A stretch of DNA of 64,000 nt. Origin: Paenibacillus faecalis. Lineage in GTDB: Bacteria > Bacillota > Bacilli > Paenibacillales > Paenibacillaceae. Shown in pieces: positions 55,119-64,000 of this stretch; the stretch's first letter is position 1, and each line of letters begins with the position of its first letter. A model generated the notes under the pieces. The model saw only the letters and a list, made by a program, of their open reading frames with translations. It made no database searches and was not told where the DNA came from. The stretch spans positions 2,957,761 to 3,021,760 of the forward strand of contig NZ_LT985747.1 of assembly GCF_900289175.1 (NCBI RefSeq). The letters are read 5' to 3'. Made by a program: the position numbers and the translations under genes.

Positions 55119-56237
55119 TTAGCGGTTGTTCATCAATCGGCGTATTTCATTAACAATGACAGCGGCCGAATCGGGTTTGCCAAGCAAACGTGAGGCTTCG
55201 GACATGGAAGTCATCGTTTTGGGATCTCCCATAATTTCTTCGATTCGGGAAAAAAGGGTTTCGGCAGTCAAGTCTTTTTCCAAAATCATTTTGGCCGCTC
55301 CAGCGCTTTCCAACTGACGGGCATTAGCCTCCTGATGATTATTCGTCACATTCGGAGACGGGATAAGCACAGAAGGGATTCCAAGCGAGGTGATCTCCGC
55401 TAAAAATGATGCGCCCGCCCGATTCACGATCAATGAAGTCGAGGCAAGCACCTCCGGCATGTTGTGTACATAAGGAACGATATGAAGGTGGTTCGGCATC
55501 GTCCCCAGCTGGCTGCGTACAGCTTCACGGGTTCCCTCGAAATATAAGTCCCCGGTAACATATACAAAATGTACGTTCGGCAGTTTTGGCAGCATCGGGG
55601 CCATGTCAACCATCGCTTTATTGATTGCTCTGGCTCCGCGGCTTCCTCCCACAACAAGCACAACGCGGCTATTCATCGGAATACCGAGCGAGGCGAATCC
55701 CCGCTCCCGGTTGGCCGATTGAACGGTGGTTGCCCGGGGATTACCGGTATATATCACTCTTTTGGCCTTGGGGAAAGAACGCTCCGAGCCTTCAAAACTG
55801 ACCGCAACGGTAGAGGCATAGCGGCTTAAAAACTGATTCGTTAATCCAGGAATCGCATTCTGCTCGTGAATCATCGTCGGAATGCCAAGCTTAGCGGCAG
55901 CATATACGACAGGACCGCATACATACCCTCCAGTGCCGATGACTACATCCGGCTTAAAATCAGCAAGCATTTTTTTACTTGCCGATACCCCTTTTAAAAA
56001 ACGCAACACCGTCTTAACATTATCGAAAGATATCTTCCGCCGAAAGCCGGTGATATCGATACTCTTGAACGGAAGATTTTCTTGAGGAACAAGCTTGCTT
56101 TCGAGGCCGTTCTCTCCTCCGATATATAAAAAAGCGGCTTTGGGCTCTTCCGCTTCACATTGTCTGGCTATAGCGACGGCGGGGTATATATGCCCCCCCG
56201 TACCGCCGCCGGTTAATACGACACGCACGCCGTTCAC
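55119..56237 (-). CDS. murG: Lipid II synthase (UDP-GlcNAc transferase)
   Basis: 372 residues, GT-B fold. N-terminal GGGTGGHIYPAVAIA, EQNAIPGLTN, and the C-terminal donor site GGSRGARAINKA and NRAGASFLAEI. Membrane-associated; adds GlcNAc to lipid I. Its start overlaps spoVE by 4 bp. Confidence 0.97.
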   Translation of the reverse strand: MNGVRVVLTGGGTGGHIYPAVAIARQCEAEEPKAAFLYIGGENGLESKLVPQENLPFKSIDITGFRRKISFDNVKTVLRFLKGVSASKKMLADFKPDVVIGTGGYVCGPVVYAAAKLGIPTMIHEQNAIPGLTNQFLSRYASTVAVSFEGSERSFPKAKRVIYTGNPRATTVQSANRERGFASLGIPMNSRVVLVVGGSRGARAINKAMVDMAPMLPKLPNVHFVYVTGDLYFEGTREAVRSQLGTMPNHLHIVPYVHNMPEVLASTSLIVNRAGASFLAEITSLGIPSVLIPSPNVTNNHQEANARQLESAGAAKMILEKDLTAETLFSRIEEIMGDPKTMTSMSEASRLLGKPDSAAVIVNEIRRLMNNR

Positions 56238-57331
56238 CTCGCATAACGGGATATATTTAATAAAATGCCTAGAGCGGTCAACATCAGCGTCAGAGAACTT
56301 CCTCCATAACTGATCAGCGGGAGCGTTATACCGGTTACTGGCATCAGTCCGATTACAACTCCGATATTAATAATGACCTGTATGGCAACCATACCAATGA
56401 TACCGACAGCGAGCAAACTTCCAAAGCTGTCGTTTACGGTCACAGCCACTCTCATCCCCCGCCACACCAGGGTAAGGAACAAAAGAAGCACAATCAAACC
56501 GCCAATGAATCCAAGTTCCTCGGCAAGAATAGCAAAGATAAAATCAGTTTGGGGTTCAGGAACATAACTGTATTTCTGACGACTCATTCCGAGGCCCAGG
56601 CCGCCGAGACCGCCCGGTCCGATCGCATAAAGAGATTGAATGATTTGATAGCCCGCTCCAAGCGGGTCGGACCACGGGTCCAAAAATCCGGTAATCCGCT
56701 TCAGCCGATATGGTGCAGCTAGGATAAGACCGACAAAGCCTGCAGCCCCGCCCAAAGCAAGAAATCCAAGGTGCTTCATGCGTGCCCCGGCTGTAAATAC
56801 AATCATGAGCGCAGCCCCAAGCATCACGGCCCCTGTTCCAAGATCAGGCTGGAGCATGATCAAGCCGAAAGCCAATCCGATCAATCCCAGCGGCGGCATT
56901 AATCCCTTGGAAAAAGAAGTGATGTCGTAGTCGTCACGGCTGAGCCACTTGGATATAAACAGAATCATACCCAGCTTCATAAATTCGGATGGCTGAATAC
57001 CAAACGAACTGATTCCCAGCCAGCTGCGCGCACCACCGCGAACAACCCCAATGCCAGGGATCAAAACGATCACCAGCAAAACAAAACAGATCAACAATCC
57101 AAGCTTCGCATATTTTTTCCATACGCGAAAATCCATGTTGGCCGTAAAATACATAGCAGCAAGACCGAGACAGGCAAATAACAGCTGCCGCTTCACAAAA
57201 TAAAACTGATCTCCGTAATCATGAAAAGCGAGGACGGACCCCGCACTATAGACCATAATAATTCCGATGGTCAGCAGAGCCAGAATACAAATCAGGAGCC
57301 ATAAATCGGGCGCCGGACGGTTCTTGTTCAT
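56234..57331 (-). CDS. spoVE: SEDS glycosyltransferase SpoVE/FtsW
   Basis: 365 residues, about ten membrane segments. SEDS motifs FFVKRQLLFACLG-type start, GGARSWLGI, QPSEFMKLG, ISYGGSS near the end. It polymerises lipid II together with a class B PBP. Its place between murD and murG and the presence of a spoVD-like gene argue for the sporulation paralogue SpoVE; an FtsW role cannot be excluded. Confidence 0.9.
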   Translation of the reverse strand: MNKNRPAPDLWLLICILALLTIGIIMVYSAGSVLAFHDYGDQFYFVKRQLLFACLGLAAMYFTANMDFRVWKKYAKLGLLICFVLLVIVLIPGIGVVRGGARSWLGISSFGIQPSEFMKLGMILFISKWLSRDDYDITSFSKGLMPPLGLIGLAFGLIMLQPDLGTGAVMLGAALMIVFTAGARMKHLGFLALGGAAGFVGLILAAPYRLKRITGFLDPWSDPLGAGYQIIQSLYAIGPGGLGGLGLGMSRQKYSYVPEPQTDFIFAILAEELGFIGGLIVLLLFLTLVWRGMRVAVTVNDSFGSLLAVGIIGMVAIQVIINIGVVIGLMPVTGITLPLISYGGSSLTLMLTALGILLNISRYAR

Positions 57332-57380
57332 GAAGAGGCCACCTTTAGCATACGAAGTAGGGGCTTATCCACCCCCCTAC

Positions 57381-58802
57381 TTACAGATTATGCACCGCCT
57401 CTTTAAAAATGCGTCCACGTACCTCATAAGAAGAAAACATGTCCCAGCTGGCACAGGCAGGCGAAAGAAGTACGATATCCCCCTGCTCGGCCAAACCGGC
57501 AGCCTTCTTTACGGCGGCAGTGAGTGCAGCGGCGGCGTCCTCATCATTATCGACGAGGATGATTTGCTTTAACCCAGCCTCTTCTGCCGCTTTCGCTAAT
57601 TTTTCCTTCGTTTCACCAAGAAGCACCACCGATTTGACACGTTCTTTAAGGATAGGCACAAGTTCCTCATAATCGGAGCCTCTGTCGAGCCCCCCGGCGA
57701 TAAGAACGATCGGACGCGTAAACGAAATCAGCGCCATGCCCGTAGCCTTGGCATTTGTTGCTTTTGAATTATTATAGTAAGAGACTCCATTGATATCCTT
57801 AACAAATTCCAGACGATGCTCAACTCCCCGGAATTTTTCCAGGGGAGCTGCAAGCGCCGAAAGATCCGCGCCCGCGGCAATAGCGACCGCACATGAAGCA
57901 AGAGCATTTTCAACATTAAATTTGCCTGGCAAACCTATCTTGTCTACCGGAATGATCTCATGGGTGAAGCCTTTGTCGTCCGTATAAACGACCATACGGC
58001 TCAAATGATCTTCCACACCGGGCAAGTATGGCGGAACCACATGCACACCTTCCCGAAGATGCTCATTCATCGAAAACGGCAAAATATGTGCTTTAATATA
58101 AGGCACGAGGCTCCGGCATACCGGATCATCCCAGTTCAAAACAGCGGTATCTTCGGCCGTCTGATTGCTAAACAGCTTGGCCTTGGAGGCGACATAGTCG
58201 TCCATTTCGCCATGGTAATCCAGATGGGTCTCCGTCACATTCAGCAGACAGGCTATCTTAGGACGGTAATCCTCCGTCCCTTTCAGCTGGAAGCTGCTTA
58301 GCTCTGCGACCATCCAATCGTCCTCAGACGCTTCCATAGCAGCTTGAGAGAGCGGTGTTCCGATGTTCCCGGCGACGATCGGCGACATCCCGGCTGCTTT
58401 CAACAATTCACCAACCCATGTTGTCGTCGTCGTCTTTCCATTCGAGCCGGTAATCCCTATCATAGGTGCGCTGCAAAGATGATAAGCTACCTCTACTTCC
58501 GTCACAACCGGAATTCCAAGTTCCTGTGCCTTGAGAACGGGCGCAACATGATACGGAATGCCTGGGTTTTTTATGAGCAGCGATACACCCTCATGTATCA
58601 ATCCTTCAGGATGTCCTCCGCATACAACGGAAATCCCCAAAGCTTCGATCTCGGAAGCTTCGGGGCATTCTTCCCGTTCTTTTTTATCATTAACAGTAAC
58701 GAGTGCTCCGGCATTATGCATCACTTTGGCTACCTCGACTCCGCTTTTGGCCAGTCCCAATACAACAACTTCTTTATTCCGGTAAAATTCTGGATGTTTC
58801 AT
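57381..58802 (-). CDS. murD: UDP-MurNAc-L-alanine:D-glutamate ligase
   Basis: 473 residues. ATP loop GITGSNGKTTTTTWVGELL near residue 116, LLNVTETHLDYHG, NNSKATNAKAT and DRGSDYEELV are Mur ligase signatures. Adds D-Glu. Two bases separate it from mraY. Confidence 0.97.
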   Translation of the reverse strand: MKHPEFYRNKEVVVLGLAKSGVEVAKVMHNAGALVTVNDKKEREECPEASEIEALGISVVCGGHPEGLIHEGVSLLIKNPGIPYHVAPVLKAQELGIPVVTEVEVAYHLCSAPMIGITGSNGKTTTTTWVGELLKAAGMSPIVAGNIGTPLSQAAMEASEDDWMVAELSSFQLKGTEDYRPKIACLLNVTETHLDYHGEMDDYVASKAKLFSNQTAEDTAVLNWDDPVCRSLVPYIKAHILPFSMNEHLREGVHVVPPYLPGVEDHLSRMVVYTDDKGFTHEIIPVDKIGLPGKFNVENALASCAVAIAAGADLSALAAPLEKFRGVEHRLEFVKDINGVSYYNNSKATNAKATGMALISFTRPIVLIAGGLDRGSDYEELVPILKERVKSVVLLGETKEKLAKAAEEAGLKQIILVDNDEDAAAALTAAVKKAAGLAEQGDIVLLSPACASWDMFSSYEVRGRIFKEAVHNL

Positions 58803-58804
58803 CT

Positions 58805-59779
58805 TTACAACCCCTTGTTAATAAAAAGTCCCAGACCCGCCAGCACAAGACCTACAGCCCAAAATGTAATAACGACTCGCCACTCCGACCAACCGGACAA
58901 TTCAAAGTGATGGTGGATCGGACTCATTTTGAATATACGCTTCCCTCTTGTTTTAAAAGAAACTACCTGAAGCACGACCGACAGCATCTCAATCACAAAC
59001 ACCCCGCCGATGATTAGAAACAGCAGCTCGCTCTTCGTTACGATGGCAATGGCTCCAATGGCCCCTCCGATTCCAAGCGAACCTGTGTCCCCCATAAACA
59101 CTTTAGCCGGGTGCGCGTTAAATACGAGAAACCCAAGCACAGCTCCGATCATTGCCGCCGCACAAAAAGCGGCTGCAAACGAGGTCGATTGAATCGCTAT
59201 AAGCGCATAAGCTCCAAGGGAAATCGCACTGACTCCTGATAACAACCCGTCAAGACCGTCTGTAAAGTTGACCGCATTACTGATCGCAAGCATCATAAGA
59301 ACGATAAACGGATAGTAGAACCATCCGCCCCAATCGAATGCAAAGCTCGTTCCGGGGATGCCGATCGCTGTACTGTGGCCATTTGAAATCAGCAGCCAGC
59401 ACATAATGCCGGCAAACAAAAGCTGTCCCAACAGCTTTTGGCGCGCCGTCAGTCCTAAAGAGCGTCGAAACACGATTTTTATATAATCATCCAAAAATCC
59501 GATCAGACCGAACCCGAGTGTTCCAACAAGCAGTACATAAAAATTGGTATCAACCGGTGAAAATTTTACAAAAGTTAAAGTAAAGGCCAGTAAAATGATA
59601 ACTCCGCCCATCGTAGGCGTCCCCGCTTTTTTCAGGTGACTTTGCGGACCATCGTCCCGAACCTGCTGACCAAATTTCATCCGGCGAAGCAGCGGTATAA
59701 GCAGCGGAGCGGATATAACAGCAAGTACGAACGATACGCCGATCGTCAGCAATAACAGTTGAAAGTCCATGAAAATCAC
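58805..59779 (-). CDS. mraY: Phospho-MurNAc-pentapeptide translocase
   Basis: 324 residues, ten membrane segments. Catalytic loops GFLDDYIKI, NAVNFTDGLDGL and FMGDTGSL; MSPIHHHFELSGW is the HHH motif. Makes lipid I on the inner membrane face. Overlaps murF by 4 bp. Confidence 0.98.
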   Translation of the reverse strand: MIFMDFQLLLLTIGVSFVLAVISAPLLIPLLRRMKFGQQVRDDGPQSHLKKAGTPTMGGVIILLAFTLTFVKFSPVDTNFYVLLVGTLGFGLIGFLDDYIKIVFRRSLGLTARQKLLGQLLFAGIMCWLLISNGHSTAIGIPGTSFAFDWGGWFYYPFIVLMMLAISNAVNFTDGLDGLLSGVSAISLGAYALIAIQSTSFAAAFCAAAMIGAVLGFLVFNAHPAKVFMGDTGSLGIGGAIGAIAIVTKSELLFLIIGGVFVIEMLSVVLQVVSFKTRGKRIFKMSPIHHHFELSGWSEWRVVITFWAVGLVLAGLGLFINKGL

Positions 59780-61194
59780 CCCCTTAAATCGTTGTCACGG
59801 CTATGCAAGCTTTTTAGTGCTTCCACAACGTCTTCCAGTTTCATGCCTCGCGAGGCTTTGACCAATACAACATCTTTATGAGTTACTTCTTTCGTTATGC
59901 TCTCGATCAGCGCCGCCTTATCTGTAAAAGCCACTACCTGTCCCTTCGGCAGACGGGATTTAGCAGCTTCCGCCGTATACGTAGACAGTGGACCATAAGT
60001 AAACACCATATCTACCTTGTCAGGTGAGATGTACTGCCCGATTTCCGCATGAAACTCCTGTTCACGAGGTCCCAGCTCAAGCATGTCCCCGAGAACGGCA
60101 ATTCGCCGACTGAAGCCTTTAATATCACCCAATACATCCAGAGCAGCCTTGACCGATTTCGGACTTGCATTATATGCATCATTCAGCACCGTTACCCCAT
60201 GTTCGGTTTCAATGCTTTCGATACGCATGCTAGTCAGACGCAGACCTGCCAAACCTTCCCGGATCTGTTCCTCACTAAGTCCATAATGCTCGGCAACTGC
60301 TAGCGCAGCCAAAGCATTAACTACGTTGTGACGTCCCAGCAGAGGTAAACTGAAACCTTCACCGGGATGACGATCAGAGGTAAAGATCATTCCCTTGGCA
60401 TGAAACATCATGCCTGTCGGGTAATCATCATTGTCTTCCCCTGTCCCAAAGGTGAATGTTTGAAGCCCCTCGGGCTTTTTCGTTTCTGGTTCGGCCAGCA
60501 CTTGGGTGATCAGCGGTTCATCCCCATGATGTATTAAAAGTCCACCCGGCTTCATTCCGCTAATGATTTCCAGTTTAGCGCGAGCGATTTCCTCTCTTGA
60601 ACCAAGCTGAAGCATATGCGCCTCGCCTACATTAGTGATAACCGCAATATCCGGCCGAGCAATGGAGGACAGCAGCTCAATCTCATGGCGTCCGCTCATT
60701 CCCATCTCCAATACGGCGATATCGGTTTCTTCCGGCATGGCGAGAACCGTTAACGGAAGCCCGATCTGATTGTTGAAATTCCCTTCTGTTTTATGGACTT
60801 TATATTTCGTTTCAAGCAAGGAAGTCACCATATCCTTGACGGTCGTTTTACCGTTGCTTCCGGTAATGCCCACAACCTTGACTCCAGTCTCTTTCAGATA
60901 GGAAGACGCCAGTGACTGCAAAGCCTCCAGCGTATCTTTAACGATGACAACCGGTCCTTCAGGCGGTGTACCGTGATCCTCCTGCCACAGGAACGCTCCA
61001 GCACCAGCCTCCAGCGCCGGAACAACAAACTGATGGCCGTCAAAACGTTCACCGACAAGCGGAACATACAAGCTTCCGTGCCGGACTGTTCTTGAATCCG
61101 TGCTGACTCCTTGAATGATAACTTCTCCATCTTGTTTACGAATAAGCGCACCGCAGCACATGGCTGCGATGCTTTGCAATGTTTTTTGGATCAC
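59776..61194 (-). CDS. murF: UDP-MurNAc-tripeptide:D-Ala-D-Ala ligase
   Basis: 472 residues. ATP loop GITGSNGKTTVKDMV near residue 111, VLEMGMSGRHEI, NDAYNASPKSVKAAL. Completes the pentapeptide. Overlaps murE by 4 bp. Confidence 0.97.
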   Translation of the reverse strand: MIQKTLQSIAAMCCGALIRKQDGEVIIQGVSTDSRTVRHGSLYVPLVGERFDGHQFVVPALEAGAGAFLWQEDHGTPPEGPVVIVKDTLEALQSLASSYLKETGVKVVGITGSNGKTTVKDMVTSLLETKYKVHKTEGNFNNQIGLPLTVLAMPEETDIAVLEMGMSGRHEIELLSSIARPDIAVITNVGEAHMLQLGSREEIARAKLEIISGMKPGGLLIHHGDEPLITQVLAEPETKKPEGLQTFTFGTGEDNDDYPTGMMFHAKGMIFTSDRHPGEGFSLPLLGRHNVVNALAALAVAEHYGLSEEQIREGLAGLRLTSMRIESIETEHGVTVLNDAYNASPKSVKAALDVLGDIKGFSRRIAVLGDMLELGPREQEFHAEIGQYISPDKVDMVFTYGPLSTYTAEAAKSRLPKGQVVAFTDKAALIESITKEVTHKDVVLVKASRGMKLEDVVEALKSLHSRDNDLRG

Positions 61195-62684
61195 AATTGT
61201 CTGCCCCTTATCGCTTCTTTTGCAACGATGCGGTCGTCAAAATCAAATACTTTTCCCGCAATCAGTTGATAGGTCTCATGACCTTTCCCCGCAATCAATA
61301 CTACATCTCCCGGGCTTGCCATTTCAATAGCCTTTTTAATAGCTTGCCTGCGGTCAACGATGAGATGATAACGATTCTCGGATACACCGTCCTCCAGCAG
61401 CCCTGCCTCGATATCCTGCAAGATCTGCTCAGGCTCCTCCGTTCTCGGATTATCAGATGTAACAATGACGATATCACTTAGTCTGGCCGCGATCTTTCCC
61501 ATGATCGGGCGCTTGCTCTTATCACGGTCGCCGCCACAGCCAAATACGGTTAGCACCCTGTTCTGAGCAAACTCCTTGATGGTACAAAGTACGTTATCCA
61601 GACCATCCGGTGTATGGGCATAATCCACAATCACTGCAAAGGGCTGCCCTGCATCAACCGTTTCTACCCTGCCTTCTACCCCAGGTACGGATTCAAGACT
61701 TTTTTTAATGTCTTGCAGCGGAATATTTTCAAGCAGCGCGCAAGCAATCGCCGCCATCGTATTATACACATTGAATTTTCCGATCATCTTTATGGAAATA
61801 TCTGTGCTGCCTCGAAAAGTATCTACGTAAAACGAAGTTCCTTGTGCTGTAATGGCAATGCCGGATGCACGAACATCCGCTTTCTCGTCCAAGCCATATG
61901 TAATGACTTCAGCTGCCGTCAATTTCGCAAATTGTCCGGAAGCTTTGTCGTCCGCGTTGAGTACAGCGTATTTTCGCTGTTTTTCTTCCTTGGCAAAAGC
62001 ATTCCCGAGTCTGGAGAAAAACAACCCTTTAGCCCTTTGATAATCCTCGACCGAGTTGTGATAGTCAAGATGATCCTGGGTCAAATTCGTAAAGACAGCC
62101 GTCCGGAAATCCGTTCCTTTTACACGGCCCTGTTCAAGAGCATGGGAGGACACTTCCATGACACAAAACTGCGTACCTGTCTGCGCCATTTCATAAAGGC
62201 TTCGCTGAAGCTCCAGTGCCTCCGGTGTCGTTCCCGACATAGGGAATGACCTGCCGTCATACTTCATTTGAATCGTACCGATTAATCCAGTTTTCAACCC
62301 ATAATCACTCAAAATTCTATCAATAAGATACGTCGTCGTTGTTTTTCCATTCGTCCCGGTCACTCCGATCATCGTCATGCGCTTGCTGGGCTGGCCATAG
62401 AATCTGTCAGCGAGCGCCGCCATAGCGAACCGGCAGTCCTTCACAACAACTTGCGGAAGTAGAATGTTGAGTGTTCGGTTTACAACAAGGGCCACCGCAC
62501 CGTTCTCCTTTGCCTCAGCTGCATAATCATGTCCGTCCACCGTATGGCCCGGCAAACAAAAAAACAAATCTCCGGGGGTCACTTTTCTGGAATCAGTCTG
62601 AAGTCCGGTAACATCAATGTCACCATCGCCAACAATAACAGCTGCGGCCAAAACGGATGTCAACTCGCTCAGTTTCATCGTCAT
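61191..62684 (-). CDS. murE: UDP-MurNAc-dipeptide:meso-diaminopimelate ligase
   Basis: 497 residues. ATP loop GVTGTNGKTTTTYLID near residue 112, MEVSSHAL, TNLTQDHLDYH, and DNPRTEEP, the DNPR motif that selects meso-DAP rather than lysine. Links to the dapL gene in this window. Confidence 0.97.
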   Translation of the reverse strand: MTMKLSELTSVLAAAVIVGDGDIDVTGLQTDSRKVTPGDLFFCLPGHTVDGHDYAAEAKENGAVALVVNRTLNILLPQVVVKDCRFAMAALADRFYGQPSKRMTMIGVTGTNGKTTTTYLIDRILSDYGLKTGLIGTIQMKYDGRSFPMSGTTPEALELQRSLYEMAQTGTQFCVMEVSSHALEQGRVKGTDFRTAVFTNLTQDHLDYHNSVEDYQRAKGLFFSRLGNAFAKEEKQRKYAVLNADDKASGQFAKLTAAEVITYGLDEKADVRASGIAITAQGTSFYVDTFRGSTDISIKMIGKFNVYNTMAAIACALLENIPLQDIKKSLESVPGVEGRVETVDAGQPFAVIVDYAHTPDGLDNVLCTIKEFAQNRVLTVFGCGGDRDKSKRPIMGKIAARLSDIVIVTSDNPRTEEPEQILQDIEAGLLEDGVSENRYHLIVDRRQAIKKAIEMASPGDVVLIAGKGHETYQLIAGKVFDFDDRIVAKEAIRGRQL

Positions 62685-62743
62685 CCCTCCAAATATACGC
62701 GAGTAGCTTCAGCATCCTTACCTTCGCAAAACGGATGATGATG

Positions 62744-64000
62744 CTAGTGTTTATGCTCGCCTTCAGATGAATCGTTCCCCATATAGATCCGGATCGTTGA
62801 TCCTCGCTCTACCCGGCTTCCCGGCTTCGGTGCCTGATTGATGACTGTGTTGCCTGTTCCCGATTTAGCTAGCATAAAGTTCATATTCAGATCTTCATAC
62901 AGCTCCTGAACCGTGGCACCCACCAGATCGGGTACAGTAACCATCGGCGTCTCGCCATACTTATATTCCCGTGGCAGCTGATCCTTTCGCTGCGGAACCT
63001 GCATGTAGTGCAGCGAATCTTCCAATATGTTCTGTACAATCGGCGCCGCGACAACGCCGCCAAACTGAATTCCTTTCGGATTGTCTACCGCTGTATAAAC
63101 GACAATCTGCGGATCATCTGCCGGTGCAAAGCCGATAAAGGATACGATATGCTCTGTCGATGAATAGCGTCCATTAATAACCTTTTGAGCTGTACCGGTT
63201 TTGCCACCAACCCGATAGCCATCAATAAAAGCGGGGCGCCCGGTTCCTTTGGCTACGACACTTTCCAGCGCTTCCCGCACTTGTTTGGACGCCTTCTCGG
63301 AGATGACCCGCCGCTTAGGCTCTTTTTCCACCTCGTCAATGACCTCTCCGGTCTCAGGATGTATCCACGCTTTAGCTACGTTCGGCTGATACAAGTTCCC
63401 GCCATTAATAGCGGCAGATACCGCAGCCACCTGTTGGATCGGTGTAACGGAAACCCCTTGGCCAAATGCTGTTGTAGCCAGCTCAACCGGGCCAACTCTC
63501 GACAGTTTGAACAAGATTCCGTTTTCCTCTCCAATTAAATCTACGCCTGTCTTTTCACCAAAGCCAAAATCACGGATATATTGGAAAAGGGACTCCTTGC
63601 CCAGCTTTTGACCGAGTGCCACAAAACCCGGGTTGCAGGAGTTTTGAACGACTTCCATGAACGTCTGGCTTCCGTGCCCCCCCCTCTTCCAGCAGCGAAG
63701 CCTTGCCCCGCCAACCTCAACAGCACCGGAGTCAAAGAAGTGATCGTTTTTCAAGTTCACTTTTCCCTCTTCCAATGCCGCTGCAAGTGTGATGATTTTA
63801 AACGTGGACCCCGGCTCGTATGTCATCCAAATCGGAAGATTTCGGTTATAGATTTCCGGATCATATTCCTGATAATTTTCCGGGTTAAATCCGGGTCTGC
63901 TGGCCATCGCTAAAATTTCCCCGTTCTTCGGGTTCATCGCGATAGCCCAGCTGGCATTCGCCTGGTATTTCACCATAGCCTGGTCCAGCTCTCGTTCCAT
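62744..64000 (-). CDS. spoVD: SpoVD-like class B penicillin-binding protein (partial, 5' end outside window)
   Basis: 418 residues of the C-terminal part are seen. The transpeptidase domain has the three active-site motifs: STFK (nucleophile Ser) in EPGSTFKIITLAAA, SCN in VQNSCNPGFV, and KTG in GGKTGTAQKV. One PASTA domain closes the protein (VTVPDLVGATVQELYEDL ... VERGSTIRIYMG). A single PASTA and a place next to murE fit SpoVD (spore cortex) rather than PbpB. The N-terminal domain lies beyond 64000. Confidence 0.9.
   Translation of the reverse strand: MERELDQAMVKYQANASWAIAMNPKNGEILAMASRPGFNPENYQEYDPEIYNRNLPIWMTYEPGSTFKIITLAAALEEGKVNLKNDHFFDSGAVEVGGARLRCWKRGGHGSQTFMEVVQNSCNPGFVALGQKLGKESLFQYIRDFGFGEKTGVDLIGEENGILFKLSRVGPVELATTAFGQGVSVTPIQQVAAVSAAINGGNLYQPNVAKAWIHPETGEVIDEVEKEPKRRVISEKASKQVREALESVVAKGTGRPAFIDGYRVGGKTGTAQKVINGRYSSTEHIVSFIGFAPADDPQIVVYTAVDNPKGIQFGGVVAAPIVQNILEDSLHYMQVPQRKDQLPREYKYGETPMVTVPDLVGATVQELYEDLNMNFMLAKSGTGNTVINQAPKPGSRVERGSTIRIYMGNDSSEGEHKH

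Overview
The window reads as a chromosomal segment of a low-to-mid GC, spore-forming Firmicute, most likely a Paenibacillus or close relative. The evidence is the conserved division/cell-wall/sporulation run (spoVD-murE-murF-mraY-murD-spoVE-murG-murB-murA-divIB-ftsA-ftsZ-spoIIGA-sigE-sigG-ylmC-ylmD-ylmE-sepF-ylmG-ylmH-divIVA-ileS), a pyr operon with a PyrR attenuator, an LL-diaminopimelate aminotransferase of the DapL type, a YjcZ-type small protein, and WXG100/DUF4176 secretion genes. Nearly all housekeeping genes lie on the minus strand. The genus is an inference; no species is claimed.

Layout. 1-3394: a small conserved protein, ung, a lipoprotein, a frameshifted DUF4352-like membrane protein and decayed sequence. 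3395-14072: a 10.6-kb integrative element in the 3' end of a tRNA-Leu(UAA) gene, bounded by 67-bp direct repeats, with a tyrosine integrase beside the tRNA. Its cargo is AT-rich and defence-like: a TIR-like/HEPN two-gene operon (3937-6383) and a retron-like cassette (structured leader, two-transmembrane protein, retron-type reverse transcriptase; 11003-12430). Around these are IS256- and IS1182-type remnants, a resolvase fragment, a guaA fragment, a possible type I toxin remnant, a frameshifted gene and two tandem zinc-ribbon proteins. 14094-22330: accessory chromosomal genes (polysaccharide deacetylase, paired SMR efflux genes with their TetR regulator and operator, tiny membrane/sporulation proteins, tRNA-Ile2 and tRNA-fMet, a type VII secretion fragment, an ABC exporter with a TetR regulator).

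22437-31504: the pyr operon in transcription order pyrR-pyrB-pyrC-carA-carB-pyrF-pyrE, with promoter, PyrR-binding loop, attenuator and end terminators visible. It makes UMP de novo. 31531-38183: dapL, an ABC-F protein with a leader peptide and attenuator, an RluD-type pseudouridine synthase, lspA, a DksA-like protein (plus strand) and a DUF5665 protein. 38455-64000: ileS (type 2, T-box controlled), divIVA and the ylm/sepF cluster, the SigE/SigG/SpoIIGA sporulation block, ftsZ/ftsA/divIB, and the mur genes that make lipid II with meso-diaminopimelate, ending in a partial spoVD.

The most interesting part is the tRNA-Leu element, which combines two candidate anti-phage modules (a retron-like cassette with a small 2-TM partner, and a TIR-like plus HEPN pair). 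Both are motif-based predictions made without database searches.
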